Positions 16,708 through 25,991 of a stretch of DNA of 64,000 nt are shown here, piece after piece (position 1 is the stretch's first letter; every line of letters starts with the position of its first letter). The position numbers were made by a program, and so were the translations under genes. This stretch comes from Methylibium sp965279545 (GTDB lineage Bacteria > Pseudomonadota > Gammaproteobacteria > Burkholderiales > Burkholderiaceae_C): positions 4,402,001-4,466,000 of the forward strand of contig NZ_OZ257250.1 in assembly GCF_965279545.1 (NCBI RefSeq). Direction: 5' to 3'. The notes below the pieces were generated by a model, which did not search any database, was not told the origin of the DNA, and saw only the letters and a program-made list of their open reading frames with translations.

Positions 16708-17634
16708 ATGGACGATGCAATGGACGGCAGTGCCCCGGCCGATCGAACCGAGGCGGTCGTGCTTCGCGACCCCGCCTGGCACGAGGCCGCCTCGGCAGAC
16801 TGCGCGAGCGACGAGCGCTTCGTCAGCCGCGAGATCGCGGGCCTGCGTGTCGTCGAATGCAGGGTCGAGCCTCACCAACAGGATCGGCTCCAGCAGCTGG
16901 TGTGCGAGGAGAGGCTGGCTTGCATCGGTGTGCAGATCACCAAGTCGGGATGCGAGTCGTTCCGGTGCGGCGAGGACCGTTGCTTCGTCGGGCCGAAGGA
17001 TCTGGTGATCTGGACCAGCCAGGCGCCGATCGAGCTGACGTCGACCGAGCGTCTTCACAAGGTCTCGCTCGTCGTGCCCTGGGTCGAACTCAAGGAGCGG
17101 CTGCCGCGCATCGGCGGCTTTCGCGGCGCGGTGCTCGACAGCCGCTCGGGACTGGGTGCCGTGCTGTATTCGCATGTCGACACGCTGGCGAGGCAGGCCG
17201 ACTGGCTGGAAGGCTCGGACCTGTCGGCGGTTCGCCGCGCAACGGTCGAGCTGCTGGCGGCCGCGATGCTGTACCGGATCAGCACGACACCGCAGCTCGG
17301 GCTGTCGCATCAATACCTCATCCGCCTGCAGAACTACATCCTCGACCACTTGCAGGAAGAAGGGCTCGGTCCCGCGAGCATCGCGCAGGCTCACAACATG
17401 TCCCCGCGCTACCTGCACCTGCTGTTCTCGCAGACGGGCCAGAGCGTGTCCTGCTACATCCGCCAGCAGCGCCTCGATCGCTGCCGAGAGGCCCTGGCGA
17501 ATCCGGCCTACAGAGCGCGCAGCGTCGCCGAGATTGCCCATCAGTGGGGCTTCCCCGCGCCGGCTCATTTCAGCCGGATTTTCAAGCAGCACTTCGGGCT
17601 GAGTCCCAACGAACTGCGCGGCGGCTCCCGATGA
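16708..17634 (+). CDS. AraC-family transcriptional regulator
   Basis: The 308-residue protein has an N-terminal effector domain (about residues 20-190) of the type found in FeaR/NphR-like regulators, and a C-terminal double helix-turn-helix (about 205-305). The HTH contains I-A-Q-A-H-N-M-S-P-R-Y-L and the closing F-S-R-I-F-K-Q-H-F-G-L-S-P block. It lies 76 bases downstream of the cytochrome gene on the same strand. FeaR-type relatives control oxidation of aromatic amines and alcohols, so it may add substrate control to the dehydrogenase-cytochrome pair, in parallel with the sigma-54 activator at the other end of the cluster (inference). Confidence 0.85.
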   Translation: MDDAMDGSAPADRTEAVVLRDPAWHEAASADCASDERFVSREIAGLRVVECRVEPHQQDRLQQLVCEERLACIGVQITKSGCESFRCGEDRCFVGPKDLVIWTSQAPIELTSTERLHKVSLVVPWVELKERLPRIGGFRGAVLDSRSGLGAVLYSHVDTLARQADWLEGSDLSAVRRATVELLAAAMLYRISTTPQLGLSHQYLIRLQNYILDHLQEEGLGPASIAQAHNMSPRYLHLLFSQTGQSVSCYIRQQRLDRCREALANPAYRARSVAEIAHQWGFPAPAHFSRIFKQHFGLSPNELRGGSR

Positions 17635-17723
17635 GCCTCGCCTGAGGGGCGCCGAGCGACGGATCGCCGGCTGCCCGTGACCGTGTTCTTCGACGGGTCG
17701 CTCGCTGCCGCCGTTCCCGCCGC

Positions 17724-19214
17724 TCAACCGCCCGCAGCCCGCGCCTGGGCCGCGCCGACAACGCCGGCCGGCGCCCGCTGCGCGTCCGCGATGTCCCATC
17801 CGCCGCCCAGGGCCCTCACCAGGCCCACGGTCGCCTGGTACTGGGCCGACCTGACCTGCAGCGCCTGCCGGCGGTTGGCGAGCTCGCTGCGCTGCGCATC
17901 GAGCAGGTCGAGCTGGCTGACCAGCCCGTTGCGGTAGCGCGAGTCCGACAAGACCGTGGCCCGCGCCGCCGAGGCCACCGCCCGGGACTGCGCCTCGGAC
18001 TGCTCGGCCAGCAGCCGCAGCGCCGAGAGCTGGTCCTCGACATCGCGGAAGGCGACCAGCACCTGCTCGCGGTAGCCCGCCAGCGCAGCGTCCAGCTCGG
18101 CACGCGCGTTCTGCACGCCCGCCTCGCGCCGCCCGCCGTCGAACAGCGGCAGCGACAGCAGCGCACCGACGCCCCAGGCGCGGGCCGACCACTGGAACAG
18201 GTCGCCGAGTTCCGTGGAGGCATGGCCGCCGGTGGCGGTCAGCGTCAGGTCCGGGAACCACGCGGCCTGCGCGACGCCGACGCGCAGCTGCGCGGCCAGC
18301 ATCGAGCTCTGCGCGGCCGAGACGTCCGGTCGGCGCGCCAGCACCGTGCCGGGCACGCCGGCCGGGATCACCGGCAGCGCCGTCGCCCAGCCGGCCATCG
18401 GAAGCTGGAAGTCGGATGCGGCCGCGCCGACCAGCACCGCCAGCGCGTGCTCGAGTTCGGCGCGCCGGCGGTCGAGCGCCAGCGCCTCCGACTCGGTCGC
18501 CGCGACCTGGGTGAGCACGCGCGCCACGTCCAGCTCGGCCACGTCGCCGGCCTGGTAGCGGCGCTCGGTCAGCTTGAGCGTGTCGCGGTAGGCCACGACG
18601 GTCTTGCGCACCAGGGCCCGCTCCTCGTCGACCGCGCGCAGCACCAGATAGGCCTGCGCCACATCGGCTTGCACCAGCAGGCGGGTGCTCTGCAGCAGCG
18701 CCTCGCGGGCCCGGGCGTCGAGCGAGGCCGCATCGCTCGTGGCGCGCAGCCGGCCGACCAGGTCGACCTCGTAGCTCAGGCTGGCACCGGCGCTGAGCAG
18801 CGTGGTCGCGGCCGGGCCGGCGCCGGCCTCGGTGCCGCGCGAGGCGCCGGCGCCGAGGCCGACCTGGGGCGCGCGGTTGGCGTCGGCGGCGCGCACCAGG
18901 GCACGTGCCTGGGCCAGCCGCGCCGCGGCGACCTGGATGCTGTTGTTGGCCTGGCCTGCGCGCTCGACGAGCTCGTCGAGCGCCGGGTCGGCGAAGGCCT
19001 TCCACCACGCGCCGCGTGGCTGGGCCTCGGCGGGTGCGGCCGTGGTCCAGCGGCCGTCGCCTTCCTTGAAACCGGCGGGGGGCGCGACCGGCAGTGCCGC
19101 GGGGTCGATGGCGGGGGCGGTCGCACAGCCCGCCAGCACCAGGGCTGCGAACAGCGGGGCCAGCACGGCCCGGGAGACCCGCCGCGGGCGGCGGGTGAGG
19201 GAGGGGAGTTTCAT
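17724..19214 (-). CDS. opcM: Outer-membrane efflux lipoprotein (OprM/NodT family)
   Basis: This 496-residue outer-membrane channel of a tripartite RND pump has a lipoprotein signal with lipobox L-V-L-A-G-C (Cys near residue 28). Two OEP repeats follow, with the family strings Y-E-V-D-L-V-G-R-L and N-G-L-V-S-Q-L-D-L-L-D-A-Q-R. It is the last gene of a four-gene operon, 41 bases after the pump gene. The order hydrolase, adaptor, pump, channel beside a LysR gene matches ceoR-llpE-ceoAB-opcM of Burkholderia cenocepacia and bpeT-llpE-bpeEF-oprC of B. pseudomallei. Confidence 0.9.
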   Translation of the reverse strand: MKLPSLTRRPRRVSRAVLAPLFAALVLAGCATAPAIDPAALPVAPPAGFKEGDGRWTTAAPAEAQPRGAWWKAFADPALDELVERAGQANNSIQVAAARLAQARALVRAADANRAPQVGLGAGASRGTEAGAGPAATTLLSAGASLSYEVDLVGRLRATSDAASLDARAREALLQSTRLLVQADVAQAYLVLRAVDEERALVRKTVVAYRDTLKLTERRYQAGDVAELDVARVLTQVAATESEALALDRRRAELEHALAVLVGAAASDFQLPMAGWATALPVIPAGVPGTVLARRPDVSAAQSSMLAAQLRVGVAQAAWFPDLTLTATGGHASTELGDLFQWSARAWGVGALLSLPLFDGGRREAGVQNARAELDAALAGYREQVLVAFRDVEDQLSALRLLAEQSEAQSRAVASAARATVLSDSRYRNGLVSQLDLLDAQRSELANRRQALQVRSAQYQATVGLVRALGGGWDIADAQRAPAGVVGAAQARAAGG

Positions 19215-19255
19215 GGCGTTCTCTGCTGGCAGGAAGTGGAGTGCAGGACGGCGGC

Positions 19256-22200
19256 TCACTCGTGGTGACCCAGCGGCGCGGCCGGCAGCGGCTTGAGGCC
19301 CGCGCCGCCGGCGCCGGGCGTGCCGGCGAAGGCCTCGACATGCGGCACCTCGCCGTGCAGCTTGAGCGGCCGGTTGCCGGTCAGCCGGCGCAGCAGCACG
19401 TAGAACACCGGCGTGAGGAAGAGGCCGAAGGCGGTCACGCCGATCATCCCGGCGAACACCGCGACACCCATCGCCTGGCGCATCTCGGCGCCGGCGCCGC
19501 TGGAGAGCACCAGCGGCAGCACGCCCATCACGAAGGCCAGCGAGGTCATCAGGATCGGGCGCAGCCGCAACCGGCTGGCCTCGATCGCCGCCTGCACCGG
19601 CGTGCGGCCGGCGAACTCCAGCTCGCGGGCGAACTCGACGATCAGGATCGCGTTCTTCGCACTCAGGCCCACCAGCACGATCAGCCCGATCTGCGTGAAC
19701 ACGTTGTTGTCGCCGCCGTCGAGCCACACGCCGGTCATTGCGGCGAGCAGGCCCATCGGCACGATCAGGATGATCGACAACGGCAACGTCAGGCTCTCGT
19801 ACTGCGCCGCGAGCACCAGGAACACCAGCAGGATCGCCAGCGGAAACACCCACAGCGCCGAGTTGCCGGCCAGGATCTCCTGGTAGGTCAGCTCGGTCCA
19901 CTCGTAGCTGATGCCGGGCGGCAGCGTCTCGGCGGCGATGCGCTTGACCGCGTCCTGCGCCTGACCCGAGGAATGGCCGGGCGCCGGGCCGCCGTTGATG
20001 TCGGCGGCGAGGTAGCCGTTGTAGCGCATCGCGCGCTCCGGGCCGAAGCTCGGCTGCACCTTCATCAGCGCCGACAGCGGCACCATCTCGCCCGAGGCCG
20101 AGCGCACCTTCAGCAGGCCCACGTCCTCGGCGCGCGCGCGGTGCGAGGCATCGGCCTGCACGCGCACGGTGTAGGTGCGGCCGAACTTGTTGAAGTCGTT
20201 GACGTAGAGCGAACCCAGGTAGATCTGCATCGTGTCGAACACGTCGGTCACCGCGACGCCGAGCTGGCGCGCCTTGGTGCGGTCGATGTCGGCGTAGAGC
20301 TGCGGCACGTTGACCTGGTAGCTCGAGAACAGGCCGGCCAGCTCGGGTGCCTGCTGGGCCTTGGCCATGAAGGCCTTGACCGCCGCGTCCATCGCCTCGT
20401 AGCCGAGCGAGCCGCGGTCCTCGAGCTGCAGCTTGAAACCGCCCGTGGTGCCCAGGCCCTGCACCGGCGGCGGCGGGAACATCACGATGAAGGCGTCCTC
20501 GATCGCCGCGTACTTCTGGTTCAGTTGCTGTGCGATCGCGGCGCCCGACAGGCTCGGGTCGCGACGCTGCTCGAAGGGCGCGAGCGTCGCGAACACGATG
20601 CCCGAGTTCGAGCTGTTGGTGAAGCCGTTGATCGACAGGCCCGGGAACGAGACCGCGTGCTCGACGCCCGGCTGCTTCAGCGTGATCTCGCCCATGCGGC
20701 GGATCACGTCCTCGGTGCGGTCGAGCGTGGCGCCGTCGGGCAGCTGCGCGAAGCCGATCAGGTACTGCTTGTCCTGCGCCGGCACGAAGCCGCTCGGCAC
20801 GGCCTTGAACAGGCCCACCGTCACCGCCAGGAACACCAGGTACACGCCGACCATCACGGCCTTGTGCGAGATGGCGCGCGTCACGCCGCCGCTGTAGCCC
20901 TCGGCGCCGCGCTTGAAGGCGCGGTTGAACAGCGCGAAGAAGCGGCCGAACACGCGGTCCATGCCGCGCGTCAGCGCATCCTTCGGCGCGCCATGGCCCT
21001 TCAGCAGCAGCGCGGCGAGCGCCGGCGACAGCGTGAGCGAGTTGATCGCCGAGATCACCGTCGAGATCGCGATGGTCAGTGCGAACTGGCGGTAGAACTG
21101 CCCGGTCAGGCCGCTGATGAAGGCCAGCGGCACGAACACCGCGATCAGCACCAGCGCGATCGCGATGATCGGCCCCGACACCTCGCGCATCGCGCGGTAG
21201 GTGGCCTCGCGCGGGCTCAGGCCGGCCTCGATGTTGCGCTCCACGTTCTCGACCACCACGATCGCGTCGTCGACCACGATGCCGATCGCCAGCACCAGGC
21301 CGAACAGGCTCAGCGCGTTGATCGAGAAGCCGAACAGATGCATCACCGCGAAGGTGCCGATGACCGAGATCGGCACTGCCAGCAGCGGGATGACCGACGC
21401 GCGCCAGGTCTGCAGGAACAGGATCACCACCAGCACCACCAGCGCCACCGCTTCGAGCAGCGTGTGGATCACCGATTCGATCGACGCGCGCACGAACTGC
21501 GTCGGGTCGTAGACGATCTCGTAGTCCACGCCCTCGGGCATGTACTGCTTGAGCTCGGCCATGGTCTCGCGCACGTGGTTCGAGATCTCGATGGCGTTCG
21601 AGCCCGGCGCCTGGAAGATCGGCACCGCCACCGCCGACTTGTTGTCGAGCAGCGAGCGCAGCGCGTACTCGGCCGCGCCGAGCTCGATGCGGCCCAGGTC
21701 GCGCAACCGCGTCACGGCACCGTCGGCGCCGGTCTTGACGATGATGTCGCCGAACTCGTCCTCGTTCTGCAGGCGGCCCTGCGCGTTGATCGACAGCTGC
21801 AGGTCCACGCCCAGCAGGCCCGGCGAGGCGCCCACCACGCCGGCGGCAGCCTGCACGTTCTGCTCGCGGATCGCGCGCACCACGTCGCTGGCCGACAGGC
21901 CGCGCTCGGCCACCTTCTGCGGGTCGAGCCAGACGCGCATCGAGTAGTCGCCCGAGCCGAACAGCTGCACCTGGCCCACGCCGTCGATGCGGGCCAGCCG
22001 GTCCTTGACGTTGAGCACCGCGTAGTTGCGCAGGTAGGTCATGTCGTAGCGGTCGTTGGGCGACAGCAGGTGCACGACCATCGTCAGGTCCGGCGCGCTC
22101 TTGATCGTGGTGATGCCCAGGCGGCGCACCTCTTCCGGCAGCCGCGGCTCGGCCTGCGAGACGCGGTTCTGCACCAGCTGCTGCGCCTTGTCGGGGTCGG

Positions 22201-22498
22201 TGCCGAGCTTGAAGGTGACGGTCAGCGTCATCAGCCCGTCGGTGGTGGCCTGGCTGCCCATGTAGAGCATGCCCTCGACGCCGTTGATGGCCTCTTCGAG
22301 CGGTGTGGCCACGGTCTCGGCGATCACTTTCGGGTTCGCGCCGGGGTACTGCGCGCGCACCACCACCGAGGGCGGCACGACCTCGGGGTACTCGGAGATC
22401 GGCAGGCCGCGCAGCGCGATCAGCCCCGCGATCAGCATCAGCAGCGACAGCACGCCGGCGAAGATCGGCCGGTCGATGAAGAACTTGGACAGGTTCAT
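19256..22498 (-). CDS. ceoB: RND multidrug efflux pump, HAE1 family inner-membrane protein
   Basis: The 1080-residue pump is of normal length for the AcrB/MexF group. It begins M-N-L-S-K-F-F-I-D-R-P-I-F-A. The proton-relay aspartates are in G-I-V-V-D-D-A-I-V-V-V-E-N (TM4, near residue 408), and the matching lysine is in G-L-S-A-K-N-A-I-L-I-V-E-F (TM10). The porter loop G-F-V-P-A-Q-D is present. CeoB, BpeF and MexF relatives expel chloramphenicol, trimethoprim, fluoroquinolones and aromatic compounds. Together with the adaptor and channel genes on either side it forms a complete transenvelope pump. Confidence 0.95.
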   Translation of the reverse strand: MNLSKFFIDRPIFAGVLSLLMLIAGLIALRGLPISEYPEVVPPSVVVRAQYPGANPKVIAETVATPLEEAINGVEGMLYMGSQATTDGLMTLTVTFKLGTDPDKAQQLVQNRVSQAEPRLPEEVRRLGITTIKSAPDLTMVVHLLSPNDRYDMTYLRNYAVLNVKDRLARIDGVGQVQLFGSGDYSMRVWLDPQKVAERGLSASDVVRAIREQNVQAAAGVVGASPGLLGVDLQLSINAQGRLQNEDEFGDIIVKTGADGAVTRLRDLGRIELGAAEYALRSLLDNKSAVAVPIFQAPGSNAIEISNHVRETMAELKQYMPEGVDYEIVYDPTQFVRASIESVIHTLLEAVALVVLVVILFLQTWRASVIPLLAVPISVIGTFAVMHLFGFSINALSLFGLVLAIGIVVDDAIVVVENVERNIEAGLSPREATYRAMREVSGPIIAIALVLIAVFVPLAFISGLTGQFYRQFALTIAISTVISAINSLTLSPALAALLLKGHGAPKDALTRGMDRVFGRFFALFNRAFKRGAEGYSGGVTRAISHKAVMVGVYLVFLAVTVGLFKAVPSGFVPAQDKQYLIGFAQLPDGATLDRTEDVIRRMGEITLKQPGVEHAVSFPGLSINGFTNSSNSGIVFATLAPFEQRRDPSLSGAAIAQQLNQKYAAIEDAFIVMFPPPPVQGLGTTGGFKLQLEDRGSLGYEAMDAAVKAFMAKAQQAPELAGLFSSYQVNVPQLYADIDRTKARQLGVAVTDVFDTMQIYLGSLYVNDFNKFGRTYTVRVQADASHRARAEDVGLLKVRSASGEMVPLSALMKVQPSFGPERAMRYNGYLAADINGGPAPGHSSGQAQDAVKRIAAETLPPGISYEWTELTYQEILAGNSALWVFPLAILLVFLVLAAQYESLTLPLSIILIVPMGLLAAMTGVWLDGGDNNVFTQIGLIVLVGLSAKNAILIVEFARELEFAGRTPVQAAIEASRLRLRPILMTSLAFVMGVLPLVLSSGAGAEMRQAMGVAVFAGMIGVTAFGLFLTPVFYVLLRRLTGNRPLKLHGEVPHVEAFAGTPGAGGAGLKPLPAAPLGHHE

Positions 22499-22543
22499 GG
22501 TTTCCTCCCTCGGGTCTGGCGGGTGTCGGGGTCGTCGCCCCGA

Positions 22544-23782
22544 TCAGGAGTGCGCCGCGTCGTCGCCGCGTGCCTGCACCTCGGCCTTGGCGTCCATCGC
22601 CACCGGCTTGGGTTCGACCAACGAGCCCGGGCGCACGCGCTGCAGGCCGCCCACGACGATGCGCTCGTCGGCCTTGAGCCCGTCGGTCACGACGCGCAGG
22701 CCGTCGACGTGGGCGCCGAGCTTCACCTCGCGGTACTCGGCACGGTTGTCGGCGCCGATCACCATCACGAATTTCTTGCTCTGGTCGGTGCCGACCGCGC
22801 GCTCGTTGACCAGCAGCGCGCTGGCGTTGCGGGCCTGGCCCATGCGCAGCCGCGCGAACTGACCGGGCATCAGGCTGCCGTCGGCGTTGTCGAACACGGC
22901 GCGCACGCGCACCGTGCCGCTCCTGGCGTCGACCTGGTTGTCCACCAGTTGCAGCCGGCCGGTGAAGGGCGTGTCGCTGCTCGCTGCGGTGCCCATCTGC
23001 ACCGGGATGCGTTCGAGCAGGCCGCGCGTGCTCTGGCCGGACTTGTCGATGCCTTGTAGGCCCTTCAATGCGCGGGCGACCACCTGTTCGTCGGCATCGA
23101 AGCTGGCGTAGATCGGGCTGACGGACACCAGCGTGGTGAGCACCGGCGCGCCCGGGCCGGCCGCGACCAGATTGCCGACGGTCACTTCGAGGCGGCCGAC
23201 GCGGCCGGCCACCGGCGCGCGCACCTGGGTGTAGCCGAGGTTCAGGCGTGCCGACTGCAGCGCGGCCTGCGCGGCGCGCAGATTGGCATCGGCCTCGCGG
23301 CTGGCGTTGAGGCGCTCGTCGAACTCGCGCTGCGCGATCGCGCGCTCGTCCCACAGCCGCTGGGCGCGGTCGCGCTCGCTCTGCGCGTAGGCCACACGCG
23401 CCTGCGCGGCCACGACCTGGGCGTCGGCGCGCTCGACATCGGCCGCATACGGTGCCGGGTCGATCGTGATCAGCAAGTCGCCCTGCTTGACGAGGGCGCC
23501 CTCACGGAACTGCACCGACTGCACGGCGCCGGCGACGCGCGAGCGCACGTCGACGCGTTCCACCGCTTCCAGGCGGCCGGAGAACTCGTCCCAGGCGGCC
23601 ACCTGGCTTTGCACGACCGTGGCCACCGAGACCGGCGTGGCGGCGGGCGCGCTCGGCGCGGTGGTCGCTTCGGCGCTGGGGCTGTTCAGGCCGAAGAAGG
23701 TGGCCGTCACGGCGATCAGCGCGGTGAAGGCCGTGCCGGCGGCCCACAGGCGGCGGCGGGAGCGAAGAGGCAGCTGGTTCAT
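22544..23782 (-). CDS. ceoA: RND efflux periplasmic adaptor (membrane fusion protein)
   Basis: The 412-residue adaptor has an N-terminal membrane anchor or signal (about residues 10-35). The lipoyl-like halves are marked by V-D-V-R-S-R-V-A-G and G-Y-T-Q-V-R-A-P-V-A-G-R-V-G. A coiled-coil hairpin of about 60 residues lies between them, followed by a beta-barrel domain. No lipobox cysteine is seen. Its start overlaps the stop of the upstream hydrolase gene by four bases (ATGA), so the two are translated together, and it precedes the pump gene by 45 bases. Confidence 0.93.
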   Translation of the reverse strand: MNQLPLRSRRRLWAAGTAFTALIAVTATFFGLNSPSAEATTAPSAPAATPVSVATVVQSQVAAWDEFSGRLEAVERVDVRSRVAGAVQSVQFREGALVKQGDLLITIDPAPYAADVERADAQVVAAQARVAYAQSERDRAQRLWDERAIAQREFDERLNASREADANLRAAQAALQSARLNLGYTQVRAPVAGRVGRLEVTVGNLVAAGPGAPVLTTLVSVSPIYASFDADEQVVARALKGLQGIDKSGQSTRGLLERIPVQMGTAASSDTPFTGRLQLVDNQVDARSGTVRVRAVFDNADGSLMPGQFARLRMGQARNASALLVNERAVGTDQSKKFVMVIGADNRAEYREVKLGAHVDGLRVVTDGLKADERIVVGGLQRVRPGSLVEPKPVAMDAKAEVQARGDDAAHS

Positions 23783-24669
23783 GAGGGACTCCCGGGATGG
23801 TTGTTTTGGAGGGAAGAAGAAGCAGGACTGAAGGGACGATGGAGAAAGCTCTGAAAGTGCTCGCGCACCGCCGGGGCCCATGCGGCCTGGGCGCTGTCGG
23901 GCTGCTTGCAGGCGCAGGGCCAGCCGGTGGGCTGGGCGAGAAAGGCTTCGTCGACCTCGACGCCGGCGTCGCGCAAGCGCTGCGCATAGGCCAGAGCCTC
24001 GTCGCGCAGCGGGTCGTCCTGCGCGGTGATGAGCAGGGTGCGCGGCACGCCGGCCAGGCGCATCGACGAGGCCGGCGCCGCATACGGGTGGTCGGCGTCG
24101 GCCACGTTGGGCAGGTAGTGGTGCCAGCCGTCGGCCCAGCGGCAGCCGACCGGGCCCGCCGCCGCATCGCGCAGCGACGCGGTGGCGACGCAGGGGTCGA
24201 GCATCGGCGACAGCAGGATCTGGCCGGCCAGCGGCGGGCCGTGCCGGTCGCGGGCCATCAGCGCCACGGCCGCAGCCAGGTTGCCACCGGCCTCTTCACC
24301 GGCGACCCAGACCGTCGCGCTCTGGCCGGCCAGGCGGCCGCGGTGGCGGTGCACCCAGGTCAGCGCGGCATGGCCGGCTTCGACGGCGGCCGGGAAGGGG
24401 TGGGCGGGTGCCAGCGGGTAGTCGAGCGAGACGACCACCGCGCCGGCCTCGGCCAGCAGGCCGGCGATGGCCGCGCCGCTGTCCAGCCCGCCGGCCACGA
24501 AGGCGCCGCCGTGGAAGTGCAGCACCAGCGGCGCCGAACTGCCGCGGGGGCGGCTGCCGTAGACGCGCGCCTTCAGCGGCTCGTCGGAACCGATGGGGAT
24601 CAACTGGTCCGCGCGGGTGCCGGCGCCGGTGGGCGCAGCGGGAGCGTGGCGGGACGAGAGGGTGGACAT
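23779..24669 (-). CDS. llpE: LlpE-like alpha/beta hydrolase with lost catalytic serine
   Basis: The 296-residue protein has the hormone-sensitive-lipase fold. The oxyanion motif H-G-G is at residues 53-55, and a block aligns with the nucleophile elbow G-D-S-A-G-G. Here that elbow reads G-E-E-A-G-G (124-129), so the serine is replaced by Glu126. The acid Asp (residues 218-219) is present, but the expected His near residue 245 is not evident (L-A-Q-P-T-G-W). The protein is therefore probably not a normal esterase. It is the first gene of the efflux operon, at the position of llpE in Burkholderia ceo/bpe operons, whose role there is unknown. The C-terminal tail is Ser/Pro-rich. Confidence 0.8.
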   Translation of the reverse strand: MSTLSSRHAPAAPTGAGTRADQLIPIGSDEPLKARVYGSRPRGSSAPLVLHFHGGAFVAGGLDSGAAIAGLLAEAGAVVVSLDYPLAPAHPFPAAVEAGHAALTWVHRHRGRLAGQSATVWVAGEEAGGNLAAAVALMARDRHGPPLAGQILLSPMLDPCVATASLRDAAAGPVGCRWADGWHHYLPNVADADHPYAAPASSMRLAGVPRTLLITAQDDPLRDEALAYAQRLRDAGVEVDEAFLAQPTGWPCACKQPDSAQAAWAPAVREHFQSFLHRPFSPASSSLQNNHPGSPS

Positions 24670-24735
24670 GGCGTCGAGCCGACGGAGCGGCGTAGAGCGT
24701 GTTGCGATGCAGCAGAAGATAGAGGCTGCTGCGTG

Positions 24736-24748
24736 GCTAATAAATAGC
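24736..24748. promoter_or_regulatory. Candidate LysR operator in the llpE-LysR divergent region
   Basis: A short perfect palindrome GCTA, five bases, TAGC lies in an A+T-rich island between the two divergent start codons. LysR proteins usually bind one such dyad near the shared promoter. It is assigned only by position and symmetry. Confidence 0.3.
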
Positions 24749-24831
24749 CCGTTCGCTCATGCTTTATTTCACCAACGCAATAATCGGTGGCCGCATCGAC
24801 GCGGCGTGACGGCCGTCGGAGGCGGCAGCCC

Positions 24832-25788
24832 ATGGACAAGTTCTCTGCGATGCAGGCCTTCGTGCGCGTGGTCGAAGCGGGCACTTTCACGAAGGCGGCC
24901 GACTCGCTGCAGTTGCCCAAGCCCACGGTGACGCGTCTGGTGCAGATGCTGGAAGCGCAACTCCAGACCAAGCTGCTCAACCGCACGACGCGGCGCGTGA
25001 CGGTCACGCCCGACGGTGCGGCCTACTACGACCGCGCGATCCGGCTGCTGGGCGACATCGACGAGCTCGAATCGAGCATGTCGCACGCCAAGGCCAACCC
25101 GCGCGGGCGGCTGCGCATCGACGTGGGGTCCTCGGTCGGCACGCTGGTGCTGATCCCGGCGCTGCCGCAGTTCCACGCGCTCTATCCCGACATCCAGATC
25201 GACCTCGGCGTCAGCGACCGCCCGGTCGATCTGCTGAGCGAGAACGTCGACTGCGTGCTGCGCGGCGGCGAGCTGATCGACCAGTCGCTGGTGGCGCGCC
25301 GTGTCGGCGAGCTGCAGTTCCTCGCGGCCGCTTCTCCCGGTTACCTGAAGCGTCATGGCGTGCCGCGTCATCCGCGCGACCTGGAGGCCGACCACGCCGT
25401 CGTGGGCTTCTTCTCTGCGCGCACCGGCAGGCCGTACCCGTTCGACTTCCACAAGGATGGCGAGCGCATCGAGGTGTCTGGCCGCTACGTCCTCTCGGTC
25501 AACGACTCCAACGCCTTCGTGGCGGCCGGCCTGGCCGGGCTGGGCATCGTGCAGGCCGCGACCTTCATGCTCCAGTCGCACATCAGCAGCGGCGAGCTGG
25601 AACCGGTGCTGGCCGACTGGTGCTCGGAGCCGCTGCCGATCCACATCGTCTACCCGCCCAACCGGCACCTCAGCGCCAAGTTGCGGGTGTTCGTCGACTG
25701 GGTGGCCGAGCTGTTCGCACGCGACGACCTGATGCAGCGCAAGAGCAGCCTGCCGCGGGTCCAGCCGACGGTGCGGTTCGCGCGCTGA
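24832..25788 (+). CDS. ceoR: LysR-family regulator of the efflux operon
   Basis: The 318-residue LysR protein has an N-terminal winged helix (M-D-K-F-S-A-M-Q-A-F, then K-A-A-D-S-L-Q-L-P-K-P-T-V-T-R) and a periplasmic-binding-type effector domain. It is divergent from the efflux operon with 162 bases between the start codons, the position of CeoR/BpeT. ATG at 24832 has GGAGG ten bases upstream. Regulators of this kind activate the pump in response to aromatic inducers. The sequence also resembles general LysR regulators that control neighbouring SDR and oxidoreductase genes, so the name rests on context. Confidence 0.82.
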   Translation: MDKFSAMQAFVRVVEAGTFTKAADSLQLPKPTVTRLVQMLEAQLQTKLLNRTTRRVTVTPDGAAYYDRAIRLLGDIDELESSMSHAKANPRGRLRIDVGSSVGTLVLIPALPQFHALYPDIQIDLGVSDRPVDLLSENVDCVLRGGELIDQSLVARRVGELQFLAAASPGYLKRHGVPRHPRDLEADHAVVGFFSARTGRPYPFDFHKDGERIEVSGRYVLSVNDSNAFVAAGLAGLGIVQAATFMLQSHISSGELEPVLADWCSEPLPIHIVYPPNRHLSAKLRVFVDWVAELFARDDLMQRKSSLPRVQPTVRFAR

Positions 25789-25991
25789 CCGCGGCGCGGG
25801 TGAGTCAGGTAAGCGGGCCTTCTGTCCGCCGCAGCTCCCGCGCCGCCTCCACCATGTGGCGCAGCGCTCCTTCGGTCTGCGGACAGTCGCGGCGGGTCTT
25901 CAGGCGCGTGCCTTTCCGGCGCTGGACCGACCGCTGCGGATCAACGAGAACGAGCGACGGCGAGAACCGTACGGGCTCTTCTGAATCACGT

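Noticed and set aside
19241..23059. A 1272-codon open frame on the plus strand
   Set aside because: It is antisense to the RND pump and adaptor. His/Arg/Gln-rich translation is typical of the complement of G+C-rich genes.
17724..23354. A 1876-codon open frame on the minus strand across the whole efflux operon
   Set aside because: Only its last part is real (OpcM, from 19214). Upstream of that it is a shadow of the pump and adaptor genes in another frame and reads as Arg/Gly/Ala-rich low-complexity protein.
25789..25991. A gene remnant between the LysR and CGNR genes
   Set aside because: Short frames exist on both strands, but none has a recognisable motif or start site.
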